From assembly GCA_045640905.1 (NCBI GenBank), contig JAZUFW010000054.1, positions 1 through 64,000 of the forward strand: a DNA stretch of 64,000 nt, read 5' to 3'. How positions within the stretch are numbered: position 1 is the first letter of the stretch; the number at the start of each line of letters is the position of its first letter. The notes below the pieces were generated by a model. The model was not told the DNA's origin, made no database searches, and saw nothing but the letters and a program-made list of their open reading frames with translations. The stretch comes from JAILLW01 sp045640905 (lineage in GTDB: Bacteria; Bacillota; Clostridia; Lachnospirales; Lachnospiraceae). This document shows, one piece after another, positions 7,845 to 15,777 of this stretch. A program made the translations under genes and the position numbers.

Positions 7845-10271
7845 CTAACCTAACAGTTTCTTTGCAACCAAAACGCTTTCCGCTGCGTCTTTTGAATAAC
7901 CGTCGGCACCTATTTCCTTTGCATAGTCTTCGGTAATTACCGCTCCGCCGACCATAATCTTTGATTTGCAGCCCTTGTCCTTCGCATATTTAATCACACG
8001 CTTCATTTCATCCATCGTTGTCGTCATAAGCGCCGACAATCCGATAATTGCTGCATTTTCCTTAATTGCTGCATCCACTATCTCCTCACGAGCAACATCC
8101 TTTCCCAGGTCGATTACTTTGAATCCGTGATTTGACAACATCATAGCTACCAGATTTTTTCCGATATCGTGAATATCTCCTTTAACCGTAGCTAAAACTA
8201 TTGTCGGAGTATCTTTTTGATTTTCTTTCTTTTCCATTGTCTTTTCCAAAACTGCAATGGAACTTTTCATGGTTTCGGCCGATGCAATAAGCTGCGGCAG
8301 GAAATATTTTCCGTCATTAAAGTATTTCCCGACTTCGTCAATAGCGGGCATTAATGTGTTATTCAAAATATCATCGGCAGTTCTTAGTTTAAGTTCATTT
8401 TCGGTGTGTTCAACAACACCTTCCTTATTTCCTTTTAAAACATCCTTATACAAAACATTTTCGGAAGCGGAATTATTCTGCACGGATACATCATTTGCGC
8501 TTTGCTTGTTTTTGCTTTCAAGTACAAATGAATGTTCATTCATTCTGTCAATATATGCAATGTCCGCGCCGTCTTTAGCCATCAGTAAATCTGATGCAAA
8601 AGAAGCATTCATAAGCATTTCCTGTGAAGGATTCATAATGGCCATAGAAAGTCCTGCACTAATAGCCATCGTTAAAAATGCGGTGTTTACGAAGCTTCGT
8701 TCGGGTAATCCGAAGGAAATATTTGAAAGTCCGCATGTTGACAAAAAATTATTGTCCTTTGAATATTTAATGGTTTCAAGGACTTCAAGACACGCTTTTT
8801 TATTCGCTCCGACAGTTCCTACCAATCCGTCTATAACAATATCTTCCTTGGTAAATCCCATAGCAAAAGCTTTATCAAGTACCGTATTAATATTCTCAAT
8901 CTTTTCATCCATATTTTCGGGCAAGCCCTTGTCGGATAACGGCAAAACAATAATCATAGCTCCGTATTTACGGGCAATCTTCAATTTATCTTCCATTGTC
9001 TTGCTTTCGGCGGAAACAGAATTGACCAAAGCACGTCCCGGGTAGAATCTGAGTGCATTTTCAAGAACATCCGTCTTTGTGGTATCAATAGACAAAGGCA
9101 GGGAAGTTGCCACCGTAACTTCTCTTAGGACTTTTTGCATCATTTCATTTTCGTCAATGAGTCCCATTCCGACATTAATATCAAGGATTTGAGCTCCGCA
9201 ATTTTCCTGTTCTTCGGTATATTGCAAAACCAAATCAAGTTTGCCTTCTTTGAGTTCTTCCTGTAATTTCTTTTTTCCTGTCGGATTAATTCTTTCTCCG
9301 ACAACCAAAAACCTGCCGTCAGGATATAATGGCAACACTTTTCTTTCGGATGAAAGAAATCTTTTTTGGCATGCTTGTGTTCTTACTTTAACCGGGTAGT
9401 CTTTAAACTCATCATGTATAGCTTTTATATATGAAGGATCTGTTCCGCAACATCCGCCAATCATTGACGCGCCGTTATCCATAAGCGCTCCGAAGGCTTC
9501 TTTAAAATCTGCGGGGGACATATCATAGACAGTCTTTCCGTCTTTATCAAGTGTAGGCATCCCGGCATTCGGCTTTGCTATCAAAGGAAGATCGGTAACA
9601 AGAGCCATCTCCTTAATGATTTGGGCCATCTTGTCCGGTCCTGACGAACAGTTGGCACCGATAGCACTGACTCCCAATTTATCAAGAACAAGAGCACAGG
9701 TTTGAGGGTCCTGCCCGTACAAAGTTCTGCCATCGCTTTCAAAAGTCATGGTACAGATAATGGGCAAATCACAGACTTCCTTACATGCAATTACAGCACA
9801 TCTCGTTTCCTGCAAAGACATCATGGTCTCTACGGTAATTAAATCAACACCTGCTTCGCAAAGATACTTAACCTGCTCCTTATATACATCAACCAGTTCT
9901 TCAAATTCCATATCACCGACAGGACTTAACTGTCTGCCCGTCATGGTAATATCTCCGACCACAAAAGCCTTATCTCCCGCAGCTTTTTTAGAAAGAGCAA
10001 CGAGTTCCTTGTTGATATTTTCTATATCATTTTGAAGTCCGTATTCACTGAGCTTTATTCTGTTAGCCGTAAAGGTAGGCGATAAAATAAACTGTGAACC
10101 GTTCTCTATATATGTTTTTTGCAAATCAACCAAAACATCCGGATGTTCCAGTATCCACTTTTCGGGACATACGCCCGAAGGCATGCCGGACTTAACCAGA
10201 TTGGAACCTGTGGCACCATCCATAAACAGGACTTTATTTTGGCTTAAACGCGCGAATTCTTCTTTTGTCAT
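7845..10271 (-). CDS. metH: Cobalamin-dependent methionine synthase without reactivation domain
   Basis: 808 residues against about 1,230 for E. coli MetH. Order: homocysteine-binding barrel (about 1-300, zinc cysteines in GANCSSG and GGCCGTDP), pterin/methyl-THF barrel (about 315-580, starting near GERINPTGKKK), helical cap (about 620-690), then a cobalamin-binding Rossmann domain with DIHDIG supplying the His ligand. The frame ends directly after this domain, so the AdoMet-binding reactivation module is absent, as is common in Clostridia. Oxidised cob(II)alamin must then be rescued by a separate protein not in this window. It is followed by ilvB; the 62-base gap suggests separate or loosely coupled transcription. 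Divergent from a lipoprotein gene. Confidence 0.93.
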   Translation of the reverse strand: MTKEEFARLSQNKVLFMDGATGSNLVKSGMPSGVCPEKWILEHPDVLVDLQKTYIENGSQFILSPTFTANRIKLSEYGLQNDIENINKELVALSKKAAGDKAFVVGDITMTGRQLSPVGDMEFEELVDVYKEQVKYLCEAGVDLITVETMMSLQETRCAVIACKEVCDLPIICTMTFESDGRTLYGQDPQTCALVLDKLGVSAIGANCSSGPDKMAQIIKEMALVTDLPLIAKPNAGMPTLDKDGKTVYDMSPADFKEAFGALMDNGASMIGGCCGTDPSYIKAIHDEFKDYPVKVRTQACQKRFLSSERKVLPLYPDGRFLVVGERINPTGKKKLQEELKEGKLDLVLQYTEEQENCGAQILDINVGMGLIDENEMMQKVLREVTVATSLPLSIDTTKTDVLENALRFYPGRALVNSVSAESKTMEDKLKIARKYGAMIIVLPLSDKGLPENMDEKIENINTVLDKAFAMGFTKEDIVIDGLVGTVGANKKACLEVLETIKYSKDNNFLSTCGLSNISFGLPERSFVNTAFLTMAISAGLSMAIMNPSQEMLMNASFASDLLMAKDGADIAYIDRMNEHSFVLESKNKQSANDVSVQNNSASENVLYKDVLKGNKEGVVEHTENELKLRTADDILNNTLMPAIDEVGKYFNDGKYFLPQLIASAETMKSSIAVLEKTMEKKENQKDTPTIVLATVKGDIHDIGKNLVAMMLSNHGFKVIDLGKDVAREEIVDAAIKENAAIIGLSALMTTTMDEMKRVIKYAKDKGCKSKIMVGGAVITEDYAKEIGADGYSKDAAESVLVAKKLLG

Positions 10272-10364
10272 AAATACTCTCTTTCAATATGGTTTCTTGA
10301 TAAACGTTCTTATTTATGATAATTTATTTAATGGATTTTTTAAAGTTAAAAAAGGAATTTGTTT

Positions 10365-10937
10365 ATGAATAAATTACGTTTTTTGATTGTTTGTGTAATA
10401 ACAACAATTTGTATTTGCGGATGTTCTTCCACAGACAGTACTACCGCCAAGTATAAGGCAAATATGGATGTCTTCTTTGAAAACATGGTAACTTTGGACG
10501 ATAACATTAACGCCATCGAGCCCGAAAGTGATGAAGCCGTTTCCAAATTTTTAAAGTATATTGATTCAATGGATACGAATTTTGCACAAATGGCTTCTTT
10601 GGAGGTTCCCGAAGGATACGAAGATTTAAAAACAGTTGCCGAGAACGCTTCATCGAAAATGTCGGAAGCTGCCGGATATTTTCATACAGCCTATGACGGG
10701 GAATATGATGATATGGCATTCAGCAATGGATATGATTGTTACATAGATGCCAACAACAAACTAAAGATAATCGTTAAAGCGCTTCATGGTGAATATAACA
10801 GCAATTCATCAGATGAAACCTCTGAAACCGATAATCCGGCATCAGATATTTTGACAGAAAGCATCTCTCCTTCGGAAAGCGAACCTTCCGAAGACGATTT
10901 TGACACCGATGAAGACACTGTGTTTTACACAGAATAA
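10365..10937 (+). CDS. Small lipoprotein with acidic, serine-rich tail
   Basis: 190 residues. MNKLRFLIVCVITTICICGC ends in a lipobox-type cysteine at residue 20, followed by SS, so it should be a membrane-anchored lipoprotein. The body (about 30-135) is predicted helical, with periodic acidic and small residues. The last 50 residues are low-complexity (SSDETSETDN..., SEPSEDDFDTDED) and strongly acidic. The start is the ATG at 10365 with AAAGGA upstream. I do not recognise the family. It is monocistronic with a strong terminator just after the stop. Confidence 0.8.
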   Translation: MNKLRFLIVCVITTICICGCSSTDSTTAKYKANMDVFFENMVTLDDNINAIEPESDEAVSKFLKYIDSMDTNFAQMASLEVPEGYEDLKTVAENASSKMSEAAGYFHTAYDGEYDDMAFSNGYDCYIDANNKLKIIVKALHGEYNSNSSDETSETDNPASDILTESISPSESEPSEDDFDTDEDTVFYTE

Positions 10938-10943
10938 TAAATT

Positions 10944-10975
10944 AGGCTTTTGAGTAATACTCAAAAGCCTTTTCT
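10944..10975 (+). terminator. Rho-independent terminator
   Basis: A near-perfect hairpin: AGGCTTTTGAGTA pairs with TACTCAAAAGCCT, followed by TTTTCTTT. It lies between the convergent lipoprotein and EFR1 genes. The stem lies 6 bases past the lipoprotein stop. It may also serve the minus strand, where the flanking AAAG/TTTA is weaker. Confidence 0.9.
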
Positions 10976-11803
10976 TTAATACACTTCTATTTCACATCTG
11001 TTCTCACTATAGTTATTAATCAAATATTGAACATGACTCAAAAATTCCGCATCATCAAAATGTTTTGCCCCATTCGGACAGTTCTTTATACATTTTTGAC
11101 ATTTAATGCATATTCCCTGAGGAATTGTCACGCTTTCTTTAAAACAGTTCATGGGACAACTATATTTACATTCATTACACTGCGAACATTTGCTCTCGTC
11201 TGTAACGGGCATAGCCTTTAAAAATACAGCATCTGTTCCGTCTTCCTTTTTCGGAACATAATACTTCATATCTTCAAACTTATCTCCCGGCAACGAATCG
11301 GCCTTTAATAACTTAATATTTCCGGCAGCAATTTTCTTTCCGATTTCAACTCCTTTATTAAAAAGAAAATCAAGATCCTCCTGTGAAGGACGTCCTTTTG
11401 CCAATTTATCGGTAAAAGCATGCTCTGATGGGACAGCGAATGCATTAATAATTTCAAAATCATTTTGCTCCATCAGAAAGGATAATTCCTTTAACGAATT
11501 ATCATATGCTCTGTTTCCGTATGTAACCAGGCTGATACCCAAAGTTTTGTTTCCGACAATTGACTGCTCGACATAGGGCATTACCTTGTTGGGAATTCTG
11601 CCTGCGTATGTAGGGAATCCCAAAAGAACAATATCATCTTCTCCGAATTCATAAACGCCTCTTCTGTCGTTCGGCCCTGTTAAATCAATAGAATAAAAAT
11701 CATTTTCCGAAACGACTTTGGCTATTCCTTTGGCCAAGGCACGCACAGCATTTTTAGTATTCTCTGTGGGTGAAAAAAACAATGCAAAAACTTCTTTACT
11801 CAT
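10976..11803 (-). CDS. EFR1-type flavodoxin/ferredoxin fusion protein
   Basis: 275 residues. The N-terminal flavodoxin-like domain (about 1-150) begins FALFFSPTENTKNAVRALA, whose SPTENTK is the phosphate-binding loop for FMN. The C-terminal part (about 205-250) carries two [4Fe-4S] ferredoxin motifs, CSQCNECKYSCPMNCF and CIKCQKCIKNCP. It should pass single electrons between an unknown donor and acceptor in the cytosol. The start is placed at 11803 (or 11806) because AAGGA lies just upstream; the longer frame from 11854 runs through a terminator hairpin. It follows the GGGtGRT gene, suggesting a redox link to it. Confidence 0.88.
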   Translation of the reverse strand: MSKEVFALFFSPTENTKNAVRALAKGIAKVVSENDFYSIDLTGPNDRRGVYEFGEDDIVLLGFPTYAGRIPNKVMPYVEQSIVGNKTLGISLVTYGNRAYDNSLKELSFLMEQNDFEIINAFAVPSEHAFTDKLAKGRPSQEDLDFLFNKGVEIGKKIAAGNIKLLKADSLPGDKFEDMKYYVPKKEDGTDAVFLKAMPVTDESKCSQCNECKYSCPMNCFKESVTIPQGICIKCQKCIKNCPNGAKHFDDAEFLSHVQYLINNYSENRCEIEVY

Positions 11804-11822
11804 CATTAATCCTTCATATGAC

Positions 11823-11852
11823 AAAGCGGCGTCAGTTAAATACTGACGCCGC
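11823..11852 (-). terminator. Hairpin after the GGGtGRT gene, probable terminator
   Basis: On the minus strand GCGGCGTCAGT pairs with ACTGACGCCGC-type sequence around a TTTAA loop, followed by TTTGTC. The stem is GC-rich, the T tract short. It lies 23 bases past the stop of the GGGtGRT gene and just before the EFR1 start, so read-through to EFR1 may be partial. Confidence 0.7.
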
Positions 11853-11875
11853 AATTATACATTAATAATTCTGTC

Positions 11876-12895
11876 TTAGAACTTGCCTGCTGTAGCAGCT
11901 TCTTCGATAGAAACAGCTGTAGAAACAGTCATACCAACCATAGGGTTGTTACCTGCTCCGATAAGACCCATCATCTCAACGTGTGCGGGAACTGAAGAAG
12001 AACCTGCAAACTGAGCATCTGAGTGCATACGTCCCATGGTATCTGTCATACCGTAAGAAGCAGGACCTGCAGCCATGTTATCGGGATGAAGTGTACGTCC
12101 TGTACCACCGCCAGAAGCAACTGAGAAATACTTCTTGCCGGCTTCAATTCTTTCCTTCTTGTATGTACCTGCAACGGGATGCTGGAATCTTGTAGGGTTG
12201 GTAGAGTTACCTGTGATAGAAACGTCAACGTTTTCCTTCCACATGATAGCAACACCTTCGCAAACGTCATTAGCACCGTAGCAGTTAACCTTTGCACGAG
12301 GAGAAGCAGGATCCTTTGAGTAGCACTTACGAGATACTTCTTTAACTGTATTTGTATAAGGATCATACTCTGTCTCAACAAATGTAAATCCGTTGATTCT
12401 GGAAATAATCTGAGCAGCATCCTTTCCTAAACCGTTAAGGATAACACGAAGAGGTGTCTTACGAACTCTGTTAGCTTTTTCAGCGATACCGATAGCACCT
12501 TCTGCAGCTGCAAAAGATTCATGTCCTGCAAGGAATGCAAAACATTCTGTATCTTCTTCAAGTAACATCTTTCCTAAATTACCGTGGCCGAGACCAACCT
12601 TACGAGTGTCGGCAACAGATCCGGGAATACAGAAAGCCTGAAGTCCTTCACCGATTGCAGCAGCTGCATCGGCAGCCTTACGACAATTCTTCTTGATTGC
12701 GATAGCTGCACCAACTGTATATGCCCATTTAGCGTTTTCAAAACAGATAGGCTGAATTCCTTCGATAAGGTGGTATACATCAATACCGGCCTTCTCTGTG
12801 ATTTCTTTACATTCTTCAATAGAAGAGATTCCGTACTCCTTAAGCTTAGCTAAAATCTGAGGTTCTCTTCTTTCATACGATTCAAATAAAGCCAT
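11876..12895 (-). CDS. GGGtGRT-family protein, function unknown
   Basis: 339 residues. It carries the signature GGGTGRTLHPDNMAAGP at about 262-278, which names an uncharacterised family found mainly in anaerobes. The sequence has many glycines, alanines and conserved polar turns and ends with an SIEEAATAGKF tail. No membrane segment or signal peptide. AGGAGG is well placed before the ATG at 12895. It sits 13 bases downstream of the NifU-like gene, so the two are surely cotranslated; the same pairing is, to my recollection, usual for the family. The biochemical role is not known. Possible roles in Fe-S or cysteine metabolism are guesses from the neighbour alone. Confidence 0.9.
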   Translation of the reverse strand: MALFESYERREPQILAKLKEYGISSIEECKEITEKAGIDVYHLIEGIQPICFENAKWAYTVGAAIAIKKNCRKAADAAAAIGEGLQAFCIPGSVADTRKVGLGHGNLGKMLLEEDTECFAFLAGHESFAAAEGAIGIAEKANRVRKTPLRVILNGLGKDAAQIISRINGFTFVETEYDPYTNTVKEVSRKCYSKDPASPRAKVNCYGANDVCEGVAIMWKENVDVSITGNSTNPTRFQHPVAGTYKKERIEAGKKYFSVASGGGTGRTLHPDNMAAGPASYGMTDTMGRMHSDAQFAGSSSVPAHVEMMGLIGAGNNPMVGMTVSTAVSIEEAATAGKF

Positions 12896-12908
12896 CTTTT
12901 TCTCCTCC

Positions 12909-13613
12909 TTATTTAACTTCTTTGTCAGTTCTGGGATCTATGATCTTAACTGCATCCTGTACACGTCCGTACTGGCCTGAAGCTTTTTCAAGAGCAGTGT
13001 TGGCATCGTCACCCTTCTTGATGAAGTCCATCATCTTACCAAAGTTAATGTACTTGTATCCGATGATTTCATCGTTTTCATCCAAAGCAATACCTGTGAT
13101 ATAACCGTCTGTAAGTTCCAAATATCTGGGTCCTTTTGCCAAAGTTCCGTATGTTGTACCAACCATGGTACGTGTTCCCTTACCGAGGTCTTCCAAACCT
13201 GCACCGATTGCAAGTCCGTCTTCAGAGAAAGCTGACTGTGTACGACCGTAAACGATCTGTAAGAAAAGCTCTCTCATAGCTGTATTTATCGCATCACAAA
13301 CAAGGTCAGTATTCAAAGCTTCAAGAATGGTTCTGCCGGGTAAAATTTCAGCTGCCATAGCTGCTGAATGAGTCATACCTGAGCATCCCAAAGTCTCAAC
13401 CAATGCTTCCTGAATAATACCTTCCTTTACGTTTAAGGAAAGCTTACAAGCTCCCTGCTGAGGTGCACACCAGCCTACACCGTGTGTATAACCGGAAATG
13501 TCCTTAACATCCTTTGCCTTTACCCACTTAGCTTCTTCGGGAATAGGTGCACAACCATGGTTCACACCCTGCTTAACCGGGCACATTTCTTCAACTTCTT
13601 TTGAATAAATCAT
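12909..13613 (-). CDS. NifU/IscU-like iron-sulfur scaffold-type protein
   Basis: 234 residues. Five cysteines stand in the N-terminal third: C11 and C21 (MCPVKQG, HGC), C49 and C56 (GWCAPQQGAC) and C77 in ETLGCSGMTHSAAMAAEIL. The last block resembles the GC-containing helix of IscU/NifU scaffolds. The C-terminal 100 residues are beyond the IscU core and unlike NifU's Nfu domain, so this is a family variant rather than an ordinary SufU. AAAGGAG lies 8 bases before the ATG. It forms a two-gene unit with the GGGtGRT gene. A scaffold role is inferred from the fold resemblance only. Confidence 0.8.
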   Translation of the reverse strand: MIYSKEVEEMCPVKQGVNHGCAPIPEEAKWVKAKDVKDISGYTHGVGWCAPQQGACKLSLNVKEGIIQEALVETLGCSGMTHSAAMAAEILPGRTILEALNTDLVCDAINTAMRELFLQIVYGRTQSAFSEDGLAIGAGLEDLGKGTRTMVGTTYGTLAKGPRYLELTDGYITGIALDENDEIIGYKYINFGKMMDFIKKGDDANTALEKASGQYGRVQDAVKIIDPRTDKEVK

Positions 13614-13641
13614 GTGATTACTCCTTTCAAAATATGTAATA

Positions 13642-13647
13642 TTATAT
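13642..13647 (-). promoter_or_regulatory. Candidate -10 box for the NifU-like/GGGtGRT operon
   Basis: TATAAT on the minus strand, about 30 bases before the start codon, in an AT-rich 145-base gap. The region 17 bases upstream does not match TTGACA well, so an activator or an alternative start is possible. Confidence 0.4.
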
Positions 13648-13758
13648 AGAAACTAATCTAAATAATCTTTAATAAACAGCACTTAAAAGCATAAATCAAA
13701 GCCTGATAAAAGTCAATGATTTCCTCGTACCAAAGCTACTTTACAAATCACAAGCTGC

Positions 13759-15777
13759 CTATTTTTTATAAAAAGCGGAAGCTCTGTTAAATAACGATAT
13801 CAGGTTCCCTTCATTATGAAGATTCTTTACCAGATCCGTCCTTCTAATGACGAAATCATTCATTTTTTGAAGATACTCATCTTCAGATATCTCGCCGTTT
13901 GCAACACCTGTCAATCCTTTTTCCCAACTGGCGGTAAGCTTCGGATCAAGCAACGGCTTAATCGAATTATCTACTACATCGTAAATCATCTCACCCAAAA
14001 GCGTAGGTGTTACTATCTGAGTTTTTTTGTTTGTTTGCAAATATTTATTATTATTCAGTTTTTCCAAAATTCCGGAGCGAGTTGCGGAAGTACCTATTCC
14101 GCTTCCTTTAATCTGAGAACGCAGTTCCTCGTCTTCAATCAGTTGTCCGGCGTTTTCCATGGCCAGAATCAAAGAACCGGAATTATATCTCTTGGGCGGC
14201 GCGGTTTCACCTTCTTTTATCGAAAGAGCCTTAACCGGAAGTTCATGTCCGCTCTTTATTTGCGAAAGCAGCGAAAGCAAATTATCATCCAGCTCTTTTT
14301 CTTCATCCGAACGATTTTCATCATCCGATGTTTCTTCAGCGTTAGCTTCCTGATTTGCTTTCTTTTTAAAACTAAAATCAGTAACGGCCAAATACCCTTT
14401 ATCTTCCAGAACTCTAAAATTCGAAAAGAAACTTTCCGTATCAATTTTTACTGTTAACGCTATCTTTCTAAAAACGGCCGGAGGATAAAATATGCTCAAA
14501 AATCTACGGCAGATTATTTCATATACCAGCGAAGAAGTTCTGCTTAAGCCCTGCAGAGAACCAAAGCCCTGTCCGGTCGGAATAATTGCATAGTGATCGG
14601 TAATCAGTTTATCGTTTACGTATCTGGTTTTGGCTATTCCTTCATACATTTTCTTTGAAAGTATTTCGTTTGCGAACTCGGAAACCATATTATAGGAACG
14701 CAATCCGCTGATGTTCTTGGTTATCTCCTTGGAAACGGCCGTGGATAACACTCTCGCATCGGTTCTGGGATAGGTGGTCAGTTTCTTTTCATACAGTTCC
14801 TGCGCAATTTTAAGAGTCTCTTCTGGACTTATTTTGAAGTATCTGGCACAATCATTTTGAAGCTCGGCCAAATTATATAAAAGAGGAGCATTTTTGTTTT
14901 CCTTCTTCTTTTCAACGGAAGAAACAACCGCTCCTTTTCCTGAAAGTTCGTTTATCAGATTCTTTGCATCATCTTCTTTTTTGAATCCGTTCTCTTTATA
15001 AAGCAATGGAGATTCAAAGTATTTCGAACCTTCAACAGCTTTCCACTCACCTTCAACCGAAGTATCGTTTAGCATAAACTCACCGATAACACGATAAAAA
15101 GGAGTTTTGACAAACGCTCTGATTTCCCGTTCCCTGTTAACGACCATTCCCAATACGCAAGTCATAACACGGCCTACGGAAACGACACCTTTGTCACTGT
15201 TAAGATAGTTTTTAACGGAATTTCCGTATTTCAATGTCAGTACACGGGAAAAATTAATTCCCATCAAATAATCTTCTTTGGCACGCAAATAAGCCGCAGC
15301 GCAAAGGTTATCATATTCCGACAAATCCTTTGCCTCACGGACACCGCGAATTATTTCTTCTTCCGTTTGGGAATCGATCCATACTCTTCTGCGGTCCTTC
15401 TTTTGAACGTTAGCCTGTTTTTCTACCAGGCGGTAAATATATTCACCCTCACGTCCCGAGTCGGTGCAGACATAGATAGTATCCACATCCTCACGATTGA
15501 GCAATCCCGCAACGATATCGAATTGCTTTTTAACGTCTTTGATTACTTCATATTTGTATTCGGATGGGATAAAAGGTATGGTTGATAAAGACCATCTTTT
15601 TAATTTTTCATCATATACTTCAGGATAACTCATCGTAACCAAATGTCCGACACACCAGGTTACAATTACTTTATCCGATTCAATATATCCGTCTTTTGAA
15701 GGCGCATTAACTTTAAACGCTTTCGCAAACTCTTTAGCCACCGAAGGTTTTTCGGCTATAAACAAACATTTACCCAT
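13759..15777 (-). CDS. topB: DNA topoisomerase III (type IA)
   Basis: 672 residues. The TOPRIM domain starts at once (FIAEKPSVAKEFAKAF; acidic motif CTDSGREGEYI at 105-115). The cleavage domain has the active-site Tyr336 in TTYPRTDARVL. The C-terminus lacks the zinc fingers of TopA. It relaxes or decatenates DNA by single-strand passage. Its start overlaps the stop of the upstream ATPase gene by one base (TAATG), so the two are translationally coupled. Length is near that of Firmicute TopB. A low-complexity acidic stretch near residues 480-500 (ETSDDENRSDEEKELDD) is unusual but lies between domains. Confidence 0.93.
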   Translation of the reverse strand: MGKCLFIAEKPSVAKEFAKAFKVNAPSKDGYIESDKVIVTWCVGHLVTMSYPEVYDEKLKRWSLSTIPFIPSEYKYEVIKDVKKQFDIVAGLLNREDVDTIYVCTDSGREGEYIYRLVEKQANVQKKDRRRVWIDSQTEEEIIRGVREAKDLSEYDNLCAAAYLRAKEDYLMGINFSRVLTLKYGNSVKNYLNSDKGVVSVGRVMTCVLGMVVNREREIRAFVKTPFYRVIGEFMLNDTSVEGEWKAVEGSKYFESPLLYKENGFKKEDDAKNLINELSGKGAVVSSVEKKKENKNAPLLYNLAELQNDCARYFKISPEETLKIAQELYEKKLTTYPRTDARVLSTAVSKEITKNISGLRSYNMVSEFANEILSKKMYEGIAKTRYVNDKLITDHYAIIPTGQGFGSLQGLSRTSSLVYEIICRRFLSIFYPPAVFRKIALTVKIDTESFFSNFRVLEDKGYLAVTDFSFKKKANQEANAEETSDDENRSDEEKELDDNLLSLLSQIKSGHELPVKALSIKEGETAPPKRYNSGSLILAMENAGQLIEDEELRSQIKGSGIGTSATRSGILEKLNNNKYLQTNKKTQIVTPTLLGEMIYDVVDNSIKPLLDPKLTASWEKGLTGVANGEISEDEYLQKMNDFVIRRTDLVKNLHNEGNLISLFNRASAFYKK

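Noticed and set aside
8257..9045. 262-residue frame on the plus strand opposite metH
   Set aside because: It is antisense to conserved metH sequence, has serine-rich shadow composition and no ribosome site.
11804..11854. Longer EFR1 start at 11854
   Set aside because: The extra codons run through a hairpin and lack a ribosome site; AAGGA precedes 11803-11806.
12046..12420. 124-residue minus-strand frame inside the GGGtGRT gene
   Set aside because: Alternative frame of a strongly conserved gene; low-complexity composition and no start signal.
13759..15777. Apparent loss of the second Asp of the TOPRIM DxD in topoisomerase III (TDSGREGE)
   Set aside because: TDxGREGE is, to my knowledge, usual for Firmicute TopB, so it is not an anomaly.
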